Numbered from the stretch's first letter, positions 1 through 7,887 are shown. The stretch is DNA of 64,000 nt from an uncultured Lachnospiraceae bacterium (GCA_900551235.1 URUU01000002.1:44052-108051); one strand, 5' to 3'. Program-made: numbers and translations. Notes: generated by a model not told the origin, from the sequence alone.

Positions 1-983
1 TCTGTGTAGGACGCTGTTCCGATACCGAACAGATGCCATCCATCACCGAATACACCATCGTTTGCCCAGCCTGTTGCGATGTCACCAACGGTTGTTACCG
101 ATACAAAGTATACCAGCCACATAACTGCCGCAAAGATTGGCAGTGCCAGCCAGCGGTTTGTTACGATCTTATCGATCTTATCGGAAGTGGTCAGTTTTTC
201 TTTTCTGTCTTTCTTTAAGCACTCTCCGATAATCGAAGATATGTAAGTATATCTCTCGTTTGTGATAATACTTTCGGTATCATCATCAAATTTCTCTTCC
301 ATCTCAGCGATCTCTTTCGATACATCTACGCTTTGGTTCATCTGATCCTGGATCTTATCATCTTTTTCCAGAAGTTTGATCGCAAAGAATCTTCTCTGTG
401 CATCCGGTACTACACCGACCAGTTTATCTTCTACTCTCTCAATGATCTCCTCTGCATCTTTTGCAAATTCATGAACCGGAATGGAAGTTTTGTTTTTCTG
501 AGCCAGGGCAACTGCTTTTTCTGCTGCTTTCTGGATTCCGGTACCTTTCAGTGCGGAAATCTCAACTACTTCACAGCCGATCTTCTTACTCAGTTTATCC
601 ACATAAATTTTATCGCCGGATTTCTCAACGATATCCATCATGTTGACCGCCATAATCACCGGAATACCCAGTTCCAGGATCTGTGTGGACAGATACAGGT
701 TACGCTCGATGTTGGTTCCGTCTACGATATTGATGATCGCATCCGGTTTTTCGTTGATCAGATAATTTCTGGCAACCACTTCCTCCAGTGTGTATGGGGA
801 CAGAGAATAAATACCAGGTAAGTCCATGATAGTTATGTCTTTATGCCCCTTGAGCTTACCTTCCTTTTTCTCAACAGTTACACCAGGCCAGTTTCCTACG
901 AACTGGTTAGACCCTGTCAATGCGTTAAACAGTGTAGTCTTACCGCAGTTCGGATTTCCTGCCAATGCAATTTTAACTGACAT
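1..983 (-). CDS. feoB: Ferrous iron transport protein B (N-terminal part; rest lies beyond the window)
   Basis: FeoB is the GTP-dependent membrane transporter for Fe(II). The visible part starts MSVKIALAGNPNCGKTTLFN. It carries the G1 loop GNPNCGKT near residues 8-15, a DLPG G3 motif near 53-56 and an NMMD G4 motif near 112, followed by the helical GDI-like region. The last visible residues enter the first membrane segment (ALPIFAAVMWLVYFVSV), so most of the membrane domain is missing. A GGAGGA site 5 bases ahead of ATG at 983 fixes the start. Two feoA genes lie directly upstream on the same strand. The 150-base gap to feoA holds a TTAG-N6-CTAA palindrome and a possible weak promoter, so feoB may be transcribed with feoA, from its own promoter, or both. 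Identity is certain; the 3' end cannot be judged. Confidence 0.97.
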   Translation of the reverse strand, partial: MSVKIALAGNPNCGKTTLFNALTGSNQFVGNWPGVTVEKKEGKLKGHKDITIMDLPGIYSLSPYTLEEVVARNYLINEKPDAIINIVDGTNIERNLYLSTQILELGIPVIMAVNMMDIVEKSGDKIYVDKLSKKIGCEVVEISALKGTGIQKAAEKAVALAQKNKTSIPVHEFAKDAEEIIERVEDKLVGVVPDAQRRFFAIKLLEKDDKIQDQMNQSVDVSKEIAEMEEKFDDDTESIITNERYTYISSIIGECLKKDRKEKLTTSDKIDKIVTNRWLALPIFAAVMWLVYFVSVTTVGDIATGWANDGVFGDGWHLFGIGTASYT

Positions 984-1102
984 ACTTTCCTCCTCTTTCC
1001 CAAAAAACGATTACCCTTCGGGCTCATTTGTCCGGGCCGCTGATTCATACAGCTTATTATTATTTGTATTTACTTATTTATATTTTGTATCTCTTATTTA
1101 TG

Positions 1103-1116
1103 TTAGCATTATCTAA
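1103..1116. promoter_or_regulatory. Candidate metal-regulator operator upstream of feoB
   Basis: The palindrome TTAG-CATTAT-CTAA sits in the feoA-feoB gap. The same TTAG-N6-CTAA layout occurs at 1681-1694 in the promoter ahead of the first feoA. On the minus strand a weak promoter (TTTACT, 17 bases, TAACAT) spans the element. The shape resembles DtxR/MntR/IdeR-type iron-repressor sites, but which protein binds is inference. Confidence 0.45.
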
Positions 1117-1133
1117 TCTATAAGTAAAAAAAA

Positions 1134-1355
1134 TTATTCCACTTCGATCATTTCTGCATCTGCTTTTCGAAGAGATAATTCATAACCGCGAACCGTTACT
1201 TCGATCGGATCGCCAAGCGGTGCCACTTTTCTTACAAAAACAGTAACACCTTTTGTGATACCCATGTCCATGATTCTTCTTTTTACCGGACCAGCACCGC
1301 TCAGTTTTTTCACTGTCACAGTCTGTCCGCAGGCAACTTCTCTTAATGTTTTCAT
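1134..1355 (-). CDS. feoA: FeoA family protein (second of two)
   Basis: This 73-residue protein is a stand-alone FeoA domain, an SH3-like beta-barrel that helps FeoB. The motif GAGPVKRRIMDMGITKG near residues 20-36 is the family signature (hydrophobic strand, R-x2-DMGI turn), followed by LGDPIEV and a C-terminal strand. Its length is typical for FeoA (about 70-80). It follows another FeoA-type gene by about 50 bases and precedes feoB, so the layout is feoA-feoA-feoB. Only a weak AAAGGGTAGG ribosome site is visible. The true partner of FeoB cannot be chosen between the two copies, although this one is closer to the classical consensus. Confidence 0.93.
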   Translation of the reverse strand: MKTLREVACGQTVTVKKLSGAGPVKRRIMDMGITKGVTVFVRKVAPLGDPIEVTVRGYELSLRKADAEMIEVE

Positions 1356-1407
1356 GTCTGCCTACCCTTTCTGTTTTCTGATTTTCTCCGGAGATAGCCT
1401 TTTGTCA

Positions 1408-1620
1408 TCAGACCATGATCTTATTGGCCATATCTTTGCCAATGGCAACCCTGGAATCTTTTACGTTCACGATCAGATTTCCTTCTATTTCAGAAACGAC
1501 CGTTACCGTCCCGCCTGTCACAAATCCCAGTTTTTCCAGAAATCTTCGAGTTTCTTCTTTACCGCCGACTTTTTTAATGACATTCGGCTCACCTGTGTTC
1601 GCCATCGTTAAAGGCATCAT
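1408..1620 (-). CDS. feoA: FeoA family protein (first of two)
   Basis: This is a 70-residue FeoA-like protein. It carries the family turn (RRFLEKLGFVTGGTVTVV, about residues 24-41) and a C-terminal SRVAIGKDMANKIMV strand. The start was set at ATG 1620, because GGGAGG lies six bases upstream; an in-frame TTG two codons earlier would sit too close to that site. It is the first gene of the feo cluster and lies behind a strong promoter at 1683-1711. It differs clearly in sequence from the next FeoA, so this is an old duplication rather than a recent one. Its individual role, adaptor to FeoB or regulator, is not known from sequence. Confidence 0.9.
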   Translation of the reverse strand: MMPLTMANTGEPNVIKKVGGKEETRRFLEKLGFVTGGTVTVVSEIEGNLIVNVKDSRVAIGKDMANKIMV

Positions 1621-1680
1621 TTGCAACCTCCCTTTTGTAAAAGCAAGCTCAAAGTGGGCTCCTTTTCTTTTTCTTCACGG

Positions 1681-1711
1681 TTAGTATATGCTAATACTCA
1701 TTAGCTGTCAA
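1681..1711 (-). promoter_or_regulatory. feo operon promoter with overlapping palindromic operators
   Basis: On the minus strand the promoter reads TTGACA (1706-1711), 17 bases, TATACT (1683-1688). The spacer is a perfect inverted repeat GCTAAT-GAGT-ATTAGC (1690-1705). A second palindrome TTAG-CATATA-CTAA (minus-strand reading, 1681-1694) covers the -10 box. The position suggests direct repression by blocking RNA polymerase. Since it controls iron uptake genes, a metal-dependent repressor (Fur, DtxR or MntR type) is likely, which is inference. Confidence 0.75.
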
Positions 1712-1776
1712 CAACTTTTTTGGTTTTTATTGATTATTTTTTCTCAATAGCCGACTTTTGTTAGTGTTTTATTATC

Positions 1777-1849
1777 AAAAAACAGAGCCGCTGTGACGGA
1801 CATATTTTCCATAAACTCTGAAAACATGCCTGCCATGTGCTCTGTTTTT
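1777..1849 (-). terminator. Terminator after the P1B ATPase gene
   Basis: On the minus strand AAAACAGAGC pairs with GCTCTGTTTTTT. The loop is long and itself holds a small ACATG/CATGT hairpin. A T-run follows, just downstream of the ATPase stop and ahead of the feo promoter. Confidence 0.6.
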
Positions 1850-1881
1850 GTGTTTCGTGTCTTTAAAACACGGCTGTTTTT

Positions 1882-3969
1882 TTATTCTGCTTCATCCAGC
1901 AGGTTCTTCATGCTCTGCAGTCCGATCACCAGCGTGGATGTATTATGCAAAAGTGCGGATGTCGTAGGCAGAAGCACTCCGGTCACACCGCACACGATCA
2001 GGGCAGTATTGAATCCGACAATAAACCTGTAATTTCTGCGGATACGCTGCATCAGTGCATCACTGAGCTTTTTCAGTTTGACGATCTCTTTAAGATCATC
2101 TGCGCCTACCGTAATATCAGCCACTTCTCTTGCAATCTCTGCACCTTCGCTGATGGCAATTCCAACATCTGCCGCAGAAAGTGCCGGCGAATCATTGATA
2201 CCGTCACCGATCATGATCACCTTGCGTCCTGCCTGCTTTTCTTTTTCAACAAAGCCTGCTTTGTCTTCCGGAAGTACTTCGGAATAATATTCATCAACAC
2301 CGACACGTTTTGCGATTGCCCTTGCGGTACGGTCACTGTCACCTGTCATCATAACAATTTTGGAAAGTCCTGCTTTACGCAGCTGTCCAACCACCTGTGA
2401 TGCTTCTTTTCGGAGCGGGTCTTCAATGCAGATCACGGCTGCAAGTTCGTTCTGGATCGCCAGGTAAAGGTGCGAATATTCTTCCGGCAGGTTTTCAAAT
2501 CTTTCTTCCATTCCTTCCGGGAGCGTGCATTTCTCATCTTCAAAAATAAAGTGATGACTTCCGATCACGGCTTTTCTGCCCTCGATCGTCGTGGAAATAC
2601 CATGTGCCACGATATACTCGACTTTTGTATGCATCTCCTCATGATCCAGATGTCTCTCTTTTGCCGCATTCACCACTGCTTTTGCCATAGAATGAGGAAA
2701 ATGCTCTTCCAGGCAGGCTGCAATGCGAAGCAGCTCATCCGGGCTCTCTCCATTAAAAGAAATCACCTCTGCAACGGTCGGCCTTGCCTCAGTCAGCGTT
2801 CCAGTCTTGTCGAATACGATCGTATCTGCCTCCGCCACTGCTTCCAGGAACTTGCCTCCCTTGACCGTGATCTTGAAGCTTCCCGCTTCACGGATCGCAG
2901 AAAGTACCGATACCGGCATTGCCAGTTTCAGTGCACAGGAGAAATCTACCATCAGTACAGAAAGCGCTTTTGTCACATTTCCGGTAAAGAGCCAGGTAAG
3001 GGCTGTTCCTGCAAGTGTATACGGAACCAGTTTGTCTGCCAGGTGCTCTGCCTTACTTTCCAGTCCGGATTTCAGTTTTTCAGACTCTTCGATCATGGCT
3101 GCGATTTTTTCATACCGGCTCGTTCCGCCTGCTTTACGGACAAGGACCGTGATCTCGCCTTCCTCTACGACTGTTCCTGCAAACACCGTGTTTCCGGCTG
3201 TTTTGCGGACCGGTGCGGATTCACCTGTCAGGGAAGCCTGATTGATCATCGCCTCTCCATCTACCACGGTTCCGTCAAATGGAACCACATTGCCCATATG
3301 CACCACAATATTGTCATTTTCTCTGACCTTCGCTGCTGAAACCAGCACTTCCTGACCAGATGCTTCTTTCAGCCATACTTTTTCTACATTCAGAGACATC
3401 GTCCTTGCCAGATCGCCAACGGATTTTTTATGGGTCCACTCTTCGAGCAGTTCCCCTATGCCAAGCAGGAACATGATCGAACCTGCAGTTGTTGTGTCAC
3501 CGCGCAGCACAGAGACTCCGATGGATGTTCCATCCAGCACCGGAACCTCGATCTTGCCTTTTGCAAGTGTCTTAATTCCTTTCCAAATGTATCTGACCGC
3601 GCAGAGACTGGTGTAAGCCGCTGTGACCGGAGCCGGCAGGAATAGTTTTCTTCCGTAGTGGAACAAAACTTTATGGACCAGCTTTTCCTGATACTGAGCA
3701 TTCAGTTCCCGTCCGGAATGTTCCAGTATACCATCCGGAACTTTTACATCTTTGCAGCGATAGGCAGCTATCTTTTTTAACAAAGCACTGCGTTCTCCCT
3801 GGTAACAGATGACTGCGTCTGCAGTACGTTCATATACAACCGCTTTTGTTACCTGCTGCAGTTCTTCCAGATAATACTGGAAAAGATCTGCCTCTTTGTA
3901 TGTCAGGCGCTTCGCCTCCATATGGATACGGATTCTGCCTTTTATTTCGTGTTTAATTCTGAATTTCAA
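1882..3969 (-). CDS. P1B-type metal-transporting ATPase with an FSCAL membrane motif
   Basis: This 695-residue protein is a heavy-metal P-type ATPase that exports or imports a metal ion using ATP. It has a degenerate N-terminal HMA-like domain (starting MKFRIKHEIKGRIRIHM) without a CxxC. It also has the actuator motif LTGES, the phosphorylation site DKTGTLT, and the hinge MIGDGINDSP. The transmembrane metal site reads DFSCALKLAMP instead of the usual CPC, SPC or TPC, so the proline before the cysteine is missing. The metal therefore cannot be read from the motif. The start ATG overlaps the stop of the DUF6110-like gene (ATGA), which indicates translational coupling. The neighbouring feo genes make Fe, Mn or Zn more plausible than Cu, but this is inference. 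Confidence 0.9.
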   Translation of the reverse strand: MKFRIKHEIKGRIRIHMEAKRLTYKEADLFQYYLEELQQVTKAVVYERTADAVICYQGERSALLKKIAAYRCKDVKVPDGILEHSGRELNAQYQEKLVHKVLFHYGRKLFLPAPVTAAYTSLCAVRYIWKGIKTLAKGKIEVPVLDGTSIGVSVLRGDTTTAGSIMFLLGIGELLEEWTHKKSVGDLARTMSLNVEKVWLKEASGQEVLVSAAKVRENDNIVVHMGNVVPFDGTVVDGEAMINQASLTGESAPVRKTAGNTVFAGTVVEEGEITVLVRKAGGTSRYEKIAAMIEESEKLKSGLESKAEHLADKLVPYTLAGTALTWLFTGNVTKALSVLMVDFSCALKLAMPVSVLSAIREAGSFKITVKGGKFLEAVAEADTIVFDKTGTLTEARPTVAEVISFNGESPDELLRIAACLEEHFPHSMAKAVVNAAKERHLDHEEMHTKVEYIVAHGISTTIEGRKAVIGSHHFIFEDEKCTLPEGMEERFENLPEEYSHLYLAIQNELAAVICIEDPLRKEASQVVGQLRKAGLSKIVMMTGDSDRTARAIAKRVGVDEYYSEVLPEDKAGFVEKEKQAGRKVIMIGDGINDSPALSAADVGIAISEGAEIAREVADITVGADDLKEIVKLKKLSDALMQRIRRNYRFIVGFNTALIVCGVTGVLLPTTSALLHNTSTLVIGLQSMKNLLDEAE

Positions 3970-4334
3970 TCTTCCTCAAACCTCTGTTCTGCTGTTTCTT
4001 CTGTTGTCTCTTCTGCCTCTGTTTCTTCTGTTTCAGCTTCTGCTTCCACTTCTTCTACTTCTTTTAAATCTTCGTCATCATAAACAGCTTCTTTTGCTGC
4101 ACGCTCTTCGTTGATCTGTTTTGCTTCTTCGTAGATGTCGCCTGCATTTTCCTGAACTTTTGTTACGGTCTGCATAACGCACTCTTTTGCACGAAGTGCT
4201 GCTGCCGTAAGGTTTGTGTAAAGTTTCTTTGCATCATTGCTGGACAGTGCTTTAATACCGGCTGTACCAAAAGCAACACCTGCTGCAAAAATTCCTGTTT
4301 TTTTCCAATCTGCGTTTTTTAAACATTTAAACAT
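3966..4334 (-). CDS. Small DUF6110-like membrane partner of the P1B ATPase
   Basis: This 122-residue protein has one short N-terminal hydrophobic stretch (TGIFAAGVAFGTAGIKAL, about residues 13-30), a basic/helical middle (about 35-75), and a very acidic tail (about 80-122) made largely of Glu, Asp and Thr. A GGAGG site lies ahead of the ATG. Its stop codon overlaps the start of the ATPase gene, so the two are coupled. The layout recalls the mycobacterial PacL (DUF1490) proteins, which sit beside CtpC-type ATPases as membrane-bound scaffolds or metal chaperones. That similarity is one of architecture and gene order, not proven homology. The acidic tail could bind divalent metal. I recall the family as DUF6110; its function is unknown. 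Confidence 0.75.
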   Translation of the reverse strand: MFKCLKNADWKKTGIFAAGVAFGTAGIKALSSNDAKKLYTNLTAAALRAKECVMQTVTKVQENAGDIYEEAKQINEERAAKEAVYDDEDLKEVEEVEAEAETEETEAEETTEETAEQRFEED

Positions 4335-4378
4335 TCTTTTGTACCTCCTGGTTTTGTTTTGTTTTTGGATTTCTCTGT

Positions 4379-4407
4379 ATTATATCACTTGTTTTTTTGC
4401 ATGACTA
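4379..4407 (-). promoter_or_regulatory. Promoter of the DUF6110/ATPase operon
   Basis: On the minus strand TATAAT (4379-4384) is preceded by an extended -10 TGA and by TAGTCA 17 bases upstream (4402-4407). The predicted start lies about 35 bases ahead of the DUF6110-like gene. Confidence 0.6.
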
Positions 4408-4446
4408 TTCAATTTTCTTTATTGATATTTTTTGTCAATAAGGATT

Positions 4447-4818
4447 TTACTGTTTTTTGCAGGTTCCAGGATCATAGCCGCTGCGTCTGACAATATCCCT
4501 GATCTCCTGTATGCTGATCTGCTCTTTTGCGTAGACTTGTGCTTTTTTCTGCTTCAGATTTACTTTTGCATAAAATCCTTTCTTTTCATTAAAAGCATTC
4601 TCCACTCTCTTTTTGCACTGGTTACAGGTCATACCCTCCACTTCCACTTCATAATGGTATGGATAATGAGAGACCTCTGTATCCTCTGCTTTTACTGCTT
4701 TTACTTTTTTTACCTCGTCCCCTGTTCCGCAGCAGCCGTTTGAAACACGCTTCATGGAACTGCGGATCCCAAAGAAGCAGACTACAGCTAAAATAGCACA
4801 GATAATAATCGTTGACAT
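4447..4818 (-). CDS. Membrane-anchored HMA-domain protein with a FeoB-associated-type N-terminus
   Basis: This 123-residue protein has an N-terminal membrane helix (MSTIIICAILAVVCFFGIRS), then a short NGCCGTG cysteine stretch near residue 30. A full HMA metal-binding domain follows (about 55-120), with the metal loop GMTCNQC. The first part resembles the small FeoB-associated Cys-rich membrane proteins of clostridia; fusion to an HMA domain is unusual. The start was placed at ATG 4818, seven bases after GGAGG, rather than at upstream codons. It follows tcdA by 44 bases and precedes the DUF6110/ATPase promoter. It could pass a soft metal (Cu, Zn) or Fe to a membrane transporter. The metal and partner are not known. 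Confidence 0.8.
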   Translation of the reverse strand: MSTIIICAILAVVCFFGIRSSMKRVSNGCCGTGDEVKKVKAVKAEDTEVSHYPYHYEVEVEGMTCNQCKKRVENAFNEKKGFYAKVNLKQKKAQVYAKEQISIQEIRDIVRRSGYDPGTCKKQ

Positions 4819-4862
4819 ATGCATTCCTCCTGACGTAATGCTGAAATAATTGATAATCTTTT

Positions 4863-5642
4863 TCACTTCTTTTTGCGTTTGTTTTCTTCGCCAAATGCGA
4901 TGTCATTTACGATCTCACCTGCCATGATCAGTCCCATGACAGACGGTGTAAATGCCGTACTTCCAGGGATCGCCCTGCGGTCGGTACACTTTCTTAGTGT
5001 GCCTGGCGGGCAGACGCAGTGTTCCTTGCAGCTGATCGACATATCTTCGATCGGAGTACGTGCCTTTTCTTTGGAATATACGACTTTCAGGCTGTCTACT
5101 TTTCGTTTTTTCAATTCTCGTCTCATGACTTTTGCCAGCGGGCAGACAGATGTCTCGTAAATATCTGCCACTTCAAACAGTTCCGGATGGATCTTGTTTC
5201 CGGCTCCCATCGCCGAGATGACCGGCACACCTGCCTCTTTCGCTGCCATGACAATGTCAATCTTTGCTGTCACGGTATCAACGGCATCGACCACATATGT
5301 GCAGGCCGCAAAATCGATCAGGCCACGCTGATCCGGCAGATAAAAGCAGTTATGCAGATGGATTTCTGCATGCGGATTGATCTCCAGAATACGGTCACGC
5401 ATAACTTCTACCTTGTGCTTTCCGATCGTTTTTCTGGTCGCAATGATCTGGCGGTTCAGGTTCGTCAGACATACCTTGTCGTCATCGATCAGATCAAAAG
5501 TACCGATCCCGCTTCTCGCCAGTGCTTCTGCCGTATAGCCGCCGACACCGCCCAGACCAAAAACAGCAACCCTTGCATTTGCCAGTCGTTCCATTGCCTC
5601 TTTTCCATAAAGAAGCTCTGTTCTCGAAAACTGATTTAACAT
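4863..5642 (-). CDS. tcdA: tRNA threonylcarbamoyladenosine dehydratase (TcdA/CsdL-like ThiF family)
   Basis: TcdA activates t6A37 of ANN-decoding tRNAs with ATP and closes it to the cyclic form. The 259-residue protein shows the ThiF/E1 Rossmann motif GLGGVGGYTAEALARSG near residue 30. It also has the DDD-x-V-x-x-T-N-x-N-R-Q ATP/adenylation segment near 53-65, and C-terminal CKEHCVCPPG and CTDRRAIPGS, matching the TcdA subgroup rather than ThiF, MoeB or HesA. Seven bases at its 5' end overlap the upstream rhodanese/TtcA gene, so the two are coupled. In other bacteria TcdA works with a sulfur-transfer system (CsdA-CsdE); here the adjacent rhodanese-TtcA fusion may play that part, which is inference. 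Confidence 0.92.
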   Translation of the reverse strand: MLNQFSRTELLYGKEAMERLANARVAVFGLGGVGGYTAEALARSGIGTFDLIDDDKVCLTNLNRQIIATRKTIGKHKVEVMRDRILEINPHAEIHLHNCFYLPDQRGLIDFAACTYVVDAVDTVTAKIDIVMAAKEAGVPVISAMGAGNKIHPELFEVADIYETSVCPLAKVMRRELKKRKVDSLKVVYSKEKARTPIEDMSISCKEHCVCPPGTLRKCTDRRAIPGSTAFTPSVMGLIMAGEIVNDIAFGEENKRKKK

Positions 5643-6775
5643 GATTCATAATCCTCCAAAAATGAATGTCTGACTCCGTTCTTCTTGTATGCCACAACGG
5701 TGTCCAGATTTACGTTCTCTATACTGCGGAAAATATTGGTCTCTACATAAGGATTGACCTTTTTCATTTCCGCGATCATATGTTTGATCTCCATACGCTT
5801 CGATGCGCTCTCCCCATTCGGTCTGCAGGTGGTACAGGTATCGGTGAATCTGCAGGCACACTGGATAAAATGCAGGCTGTTGTAGTCTCTCCAGTGTTTG
5901 ATATCCTCCTCACGGATCAGATAGAGTGGGCGTATCAGTTCCATACCCTCAAAATGGATGCTGTGAAGTTTCGGCATCATGGTCTGCACCTGTCCTCCAT
6001 AAAGCATTCCCATCAGGATTGTCTCGATCACATCGTCAAAATGATGTCCCAGTGCGATCTTGTTACAGCCAAGCTCTTTTGCTTTGCTGTAAAGATAACC
6101 GCGCCGCATTCTCGCACAGAGATAGCACGGTGATTTTTCGATATTATAGACTGCTTCAAAAATATTTGTCTCAAAAACCGTCAGCGGAATGTTCAGGATT
6201 TTTGCATTCTGTTCGATGATCTGACGGTTGCGTTCGTTATAGCCAGGATCCATCACAAGGAATACCACTTCAAACGGAAATTTGTGATGACGCTGGAGTT
6301 CCTGGAAGAGTTTTGCCATCAGCATCGAATCTTTTCCGCCGGAAATACAGACGGCAATTTTGTCGCCTTCCTGCACAAGCTGATACTCATTGATCGCTTT
6401 CGTAAATTTGCTGAAAATGGATTTGTGGAACTTCTTGCGGATACTCTTCTCAATGTCCGCATTTCTTGCCGTCTCCTGAAAATGATTCAGCAGCCATTTG
6501 TCATAACCTCCTTCCAGACTGCAGGCATCAAAACCAAATCCGCAAAGCAGTTCTGCCTGGTCTGTGCTGATGACTCCGCTCTGGCAGCAGACGATGATCT
6601 TCTTATCTACCGGAAGTTCCTCTTTTCGGTTAAGCAGCTCATCTGCCGGAATATTGACTGCAGCTTTTAAATGTCCATGTCCAAAGGCCTCAACGCTTCG
6701 GATATCCAGCAACTGATACGTTTCCTGTTCCATATTTTCAAGCTCTGTAAGAGAGCAGCTTTTTACGTTTTCCAA
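5636..6775 (-). CDS. Rhodanese-TtcA fusion: tRNA thiolation-type PP-loop enzyme
   Basis: The 379-residue protein joins two modules. Residues about 5-95 form a rhodanese domain with the persulfide cysteine in IVCCQSGVIS. Residues about 120-370 form a TtcA-type ATP pyrophosphatase with the PP-loop SGGKDS near 145. Cluster or thiolation cysteines are seen in PCYLCARMRR and CACRFTDTCTTC, and the GHHFDD motif is present. TtcA makes 2-thiocytidine at tRNA position 32 using an iron-sulfur cluster. Fusion to a sulfur donor would supply persulfide directly. It lies 17 bases after hydE and overlaps tcdA, so all three are probably one transcript. The exact substrate (tRNA s2C or another thiolated product) cannot be read from sequence. 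Confidence 0.88.
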   Translation of the reverse strand: MENVKSCSLTELENMEQETYQLLDIRSVEAFGHGHLKAAVNIPADELLNRKEELPVDKKIIVCCQSGVISTDQAELLCGFGFDACSLEGGYDKWLLNHFQETARNADIEKSIRKKFHKSIFSKFTKAINEYQLVQEGDKIAVCISGGKDSMLMAKLFQELQRHHKFPFEVVFLVMDPGYNERNRQIIEQNAKILNIPLTVFETNIFEAVYNIEKSPCYLCARMRRGYLYSKAKELGCNKIALGHHFDDVIETILMGMLYGGQVQTMMPKLHSIHFEGMELIRPLYLIREEDIKHWRDYNSLHFIQCACRFTDTCTTCRPNGESASKRMEIKHMIAEMKKVNPYVETNIFRSIENVNLDTVVAYKKNGVRHSFLEDYESC

Positions 6776-6792
6776 ATTTTTTCTCCTGTCTT

Positions 6793-7839
6793 TTAAAATT
6801 CCCGGTAATCTCCGCGGTCTGTCACAATCTCATATCCAATACTGCGGATTCTCGCATCGAGGCATTTCCGGCATTCTGCCGCCTCATCTCCGATACAGAG
6901 TTTATTATCATACAGCATATAATTCTTTCTCACTGATACTGGTGAAAGGTTCGGCATCACGACATTTGCCCCGGAAAGGATTGCTTTTTCGCGTCCTTTC
7001 GGATCGACCGTGCCGACCGCCGTCGTCGCCGGAATCATGGCATTTGGATTCATCAGCCGCAACACTGCGATAAGATTTAACGTCAGATCCAGACTGCCGG
7101 CGGCTTCTTTTGCAAATACCGTGTCTTTGTGCGGGATAAACGGTCCGATGCCGATCATATGCGGCTTCAGTTTTTTGATATAACACAGTTCCCTTGCCAG
7201 ATATTCTGATTTAAAGCCCGGTGAACCCACCATAAATCCACATCCGGTCTGATAACCGGTCTTTTTTAATATTTCAAGGCAGTGCAGCCGGTTTGTAAGG
7301 CTCATCTGCTCCGGGTGCAGCATCGCATAATGCTCCGGAATGGATGTCTCTTCACGCAAAAGATAACGGTCTGCCCCGGCTTTACGCATCACACGGTAGG
7401 ATTCTTCCGAACGCTCGCCAAGTGAAAGTGTCACCGCACAGTCCGGATATTCTTTTTTGATCAAGCGGATGATCTCACACATCCGTTCATCATTAAAATA
7501 AGCATCCTCTCCGCCCTGCAGCACAAAGGTCCGATAGCCCAGTTCATAGCCCATCTTACAGCACTCCATGATCTGTAAAAGTGTCAGACGGTAACGCACT
7601 GCATTCTGATTACCTCTGCGGATGCCACAGTAGAGACAGTCATTTTTACAGTAGTTTGTAAACTCGATCAGCCCGCGCAGATAAATCTTTCTGCCAAAGT
7701 GCCTGACCGATTCTTCTGCTGCCGCAGCACGCAGGTATGCACTGGATGCTTCCTCCAGATGCGTAAGAAGATACAGAAGCTCTTCCATCTGTGCATCCTG
7801 TTCTTTTCTCAGTTTTTCTGTGATCTGTCTGCAGTCCAT
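6793..7839 (-). CDS. hydE: [FeFe]-hydrogenase H-cluster radical SAM maturase HydE
   Basis: HydE is a radical SAM enzyme needed to build the 2Fe subcluster of [FeFe]-hydrogenase. The 348-residue protein has the radical SAM cluster motif CKNDCLYCG (CxxxCxxC) near residue 63, preceded by RGLIEFTNYC, a typical HydE context. Other conserved parts are FVLQGGED and GCGFMVGSPG. Length matches the family (about 350). The start at ATG 7839 has GGGGG six bases upstream. No hydrogenase, hydF or hydG is in the window. It heads the operon with the rhodanese-TtcA and TcdA genes. BioB was considered, but the cluster surroundings and the linked motifs fit HydE better. Confidence 0.92.
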   Translation of the reverse strand: MDCRQITEKLRKEQDAQMEELLYLLTHLEEASSAYLRAAAAEESVRHFGRKIYLRGLIEFTNYCKNDCLYCGIRRGNQNAVRYRLTLLQIMECCKMGYELGYRTFVLQGGEDAYFNDERMCEIIRLIKKEYPDCAVTLSLGERSEESYRVMRKAGADRYLLREETSIPEHYAMLHPEQMSLTNRLHCLEILKKTGYQTGCGFMVGSPGFKSEYLARELCYIKKLKPHMIGIGPFIPHKDTVFAKEAAGSLDLTLNLIAVLRLMNPNAMIPATTAVGTVDPKGREKAILSGANVVMPNLSPVSVRKNYMLYDNKLCIGDEAAECRKCLDARIRSIGYEIVTDRGDYREF

Positions 7840-7887
7840 GCCATTCCCCCAACCATTTTCTCTGCCGTTGTTTTCATTACTGCTGTT

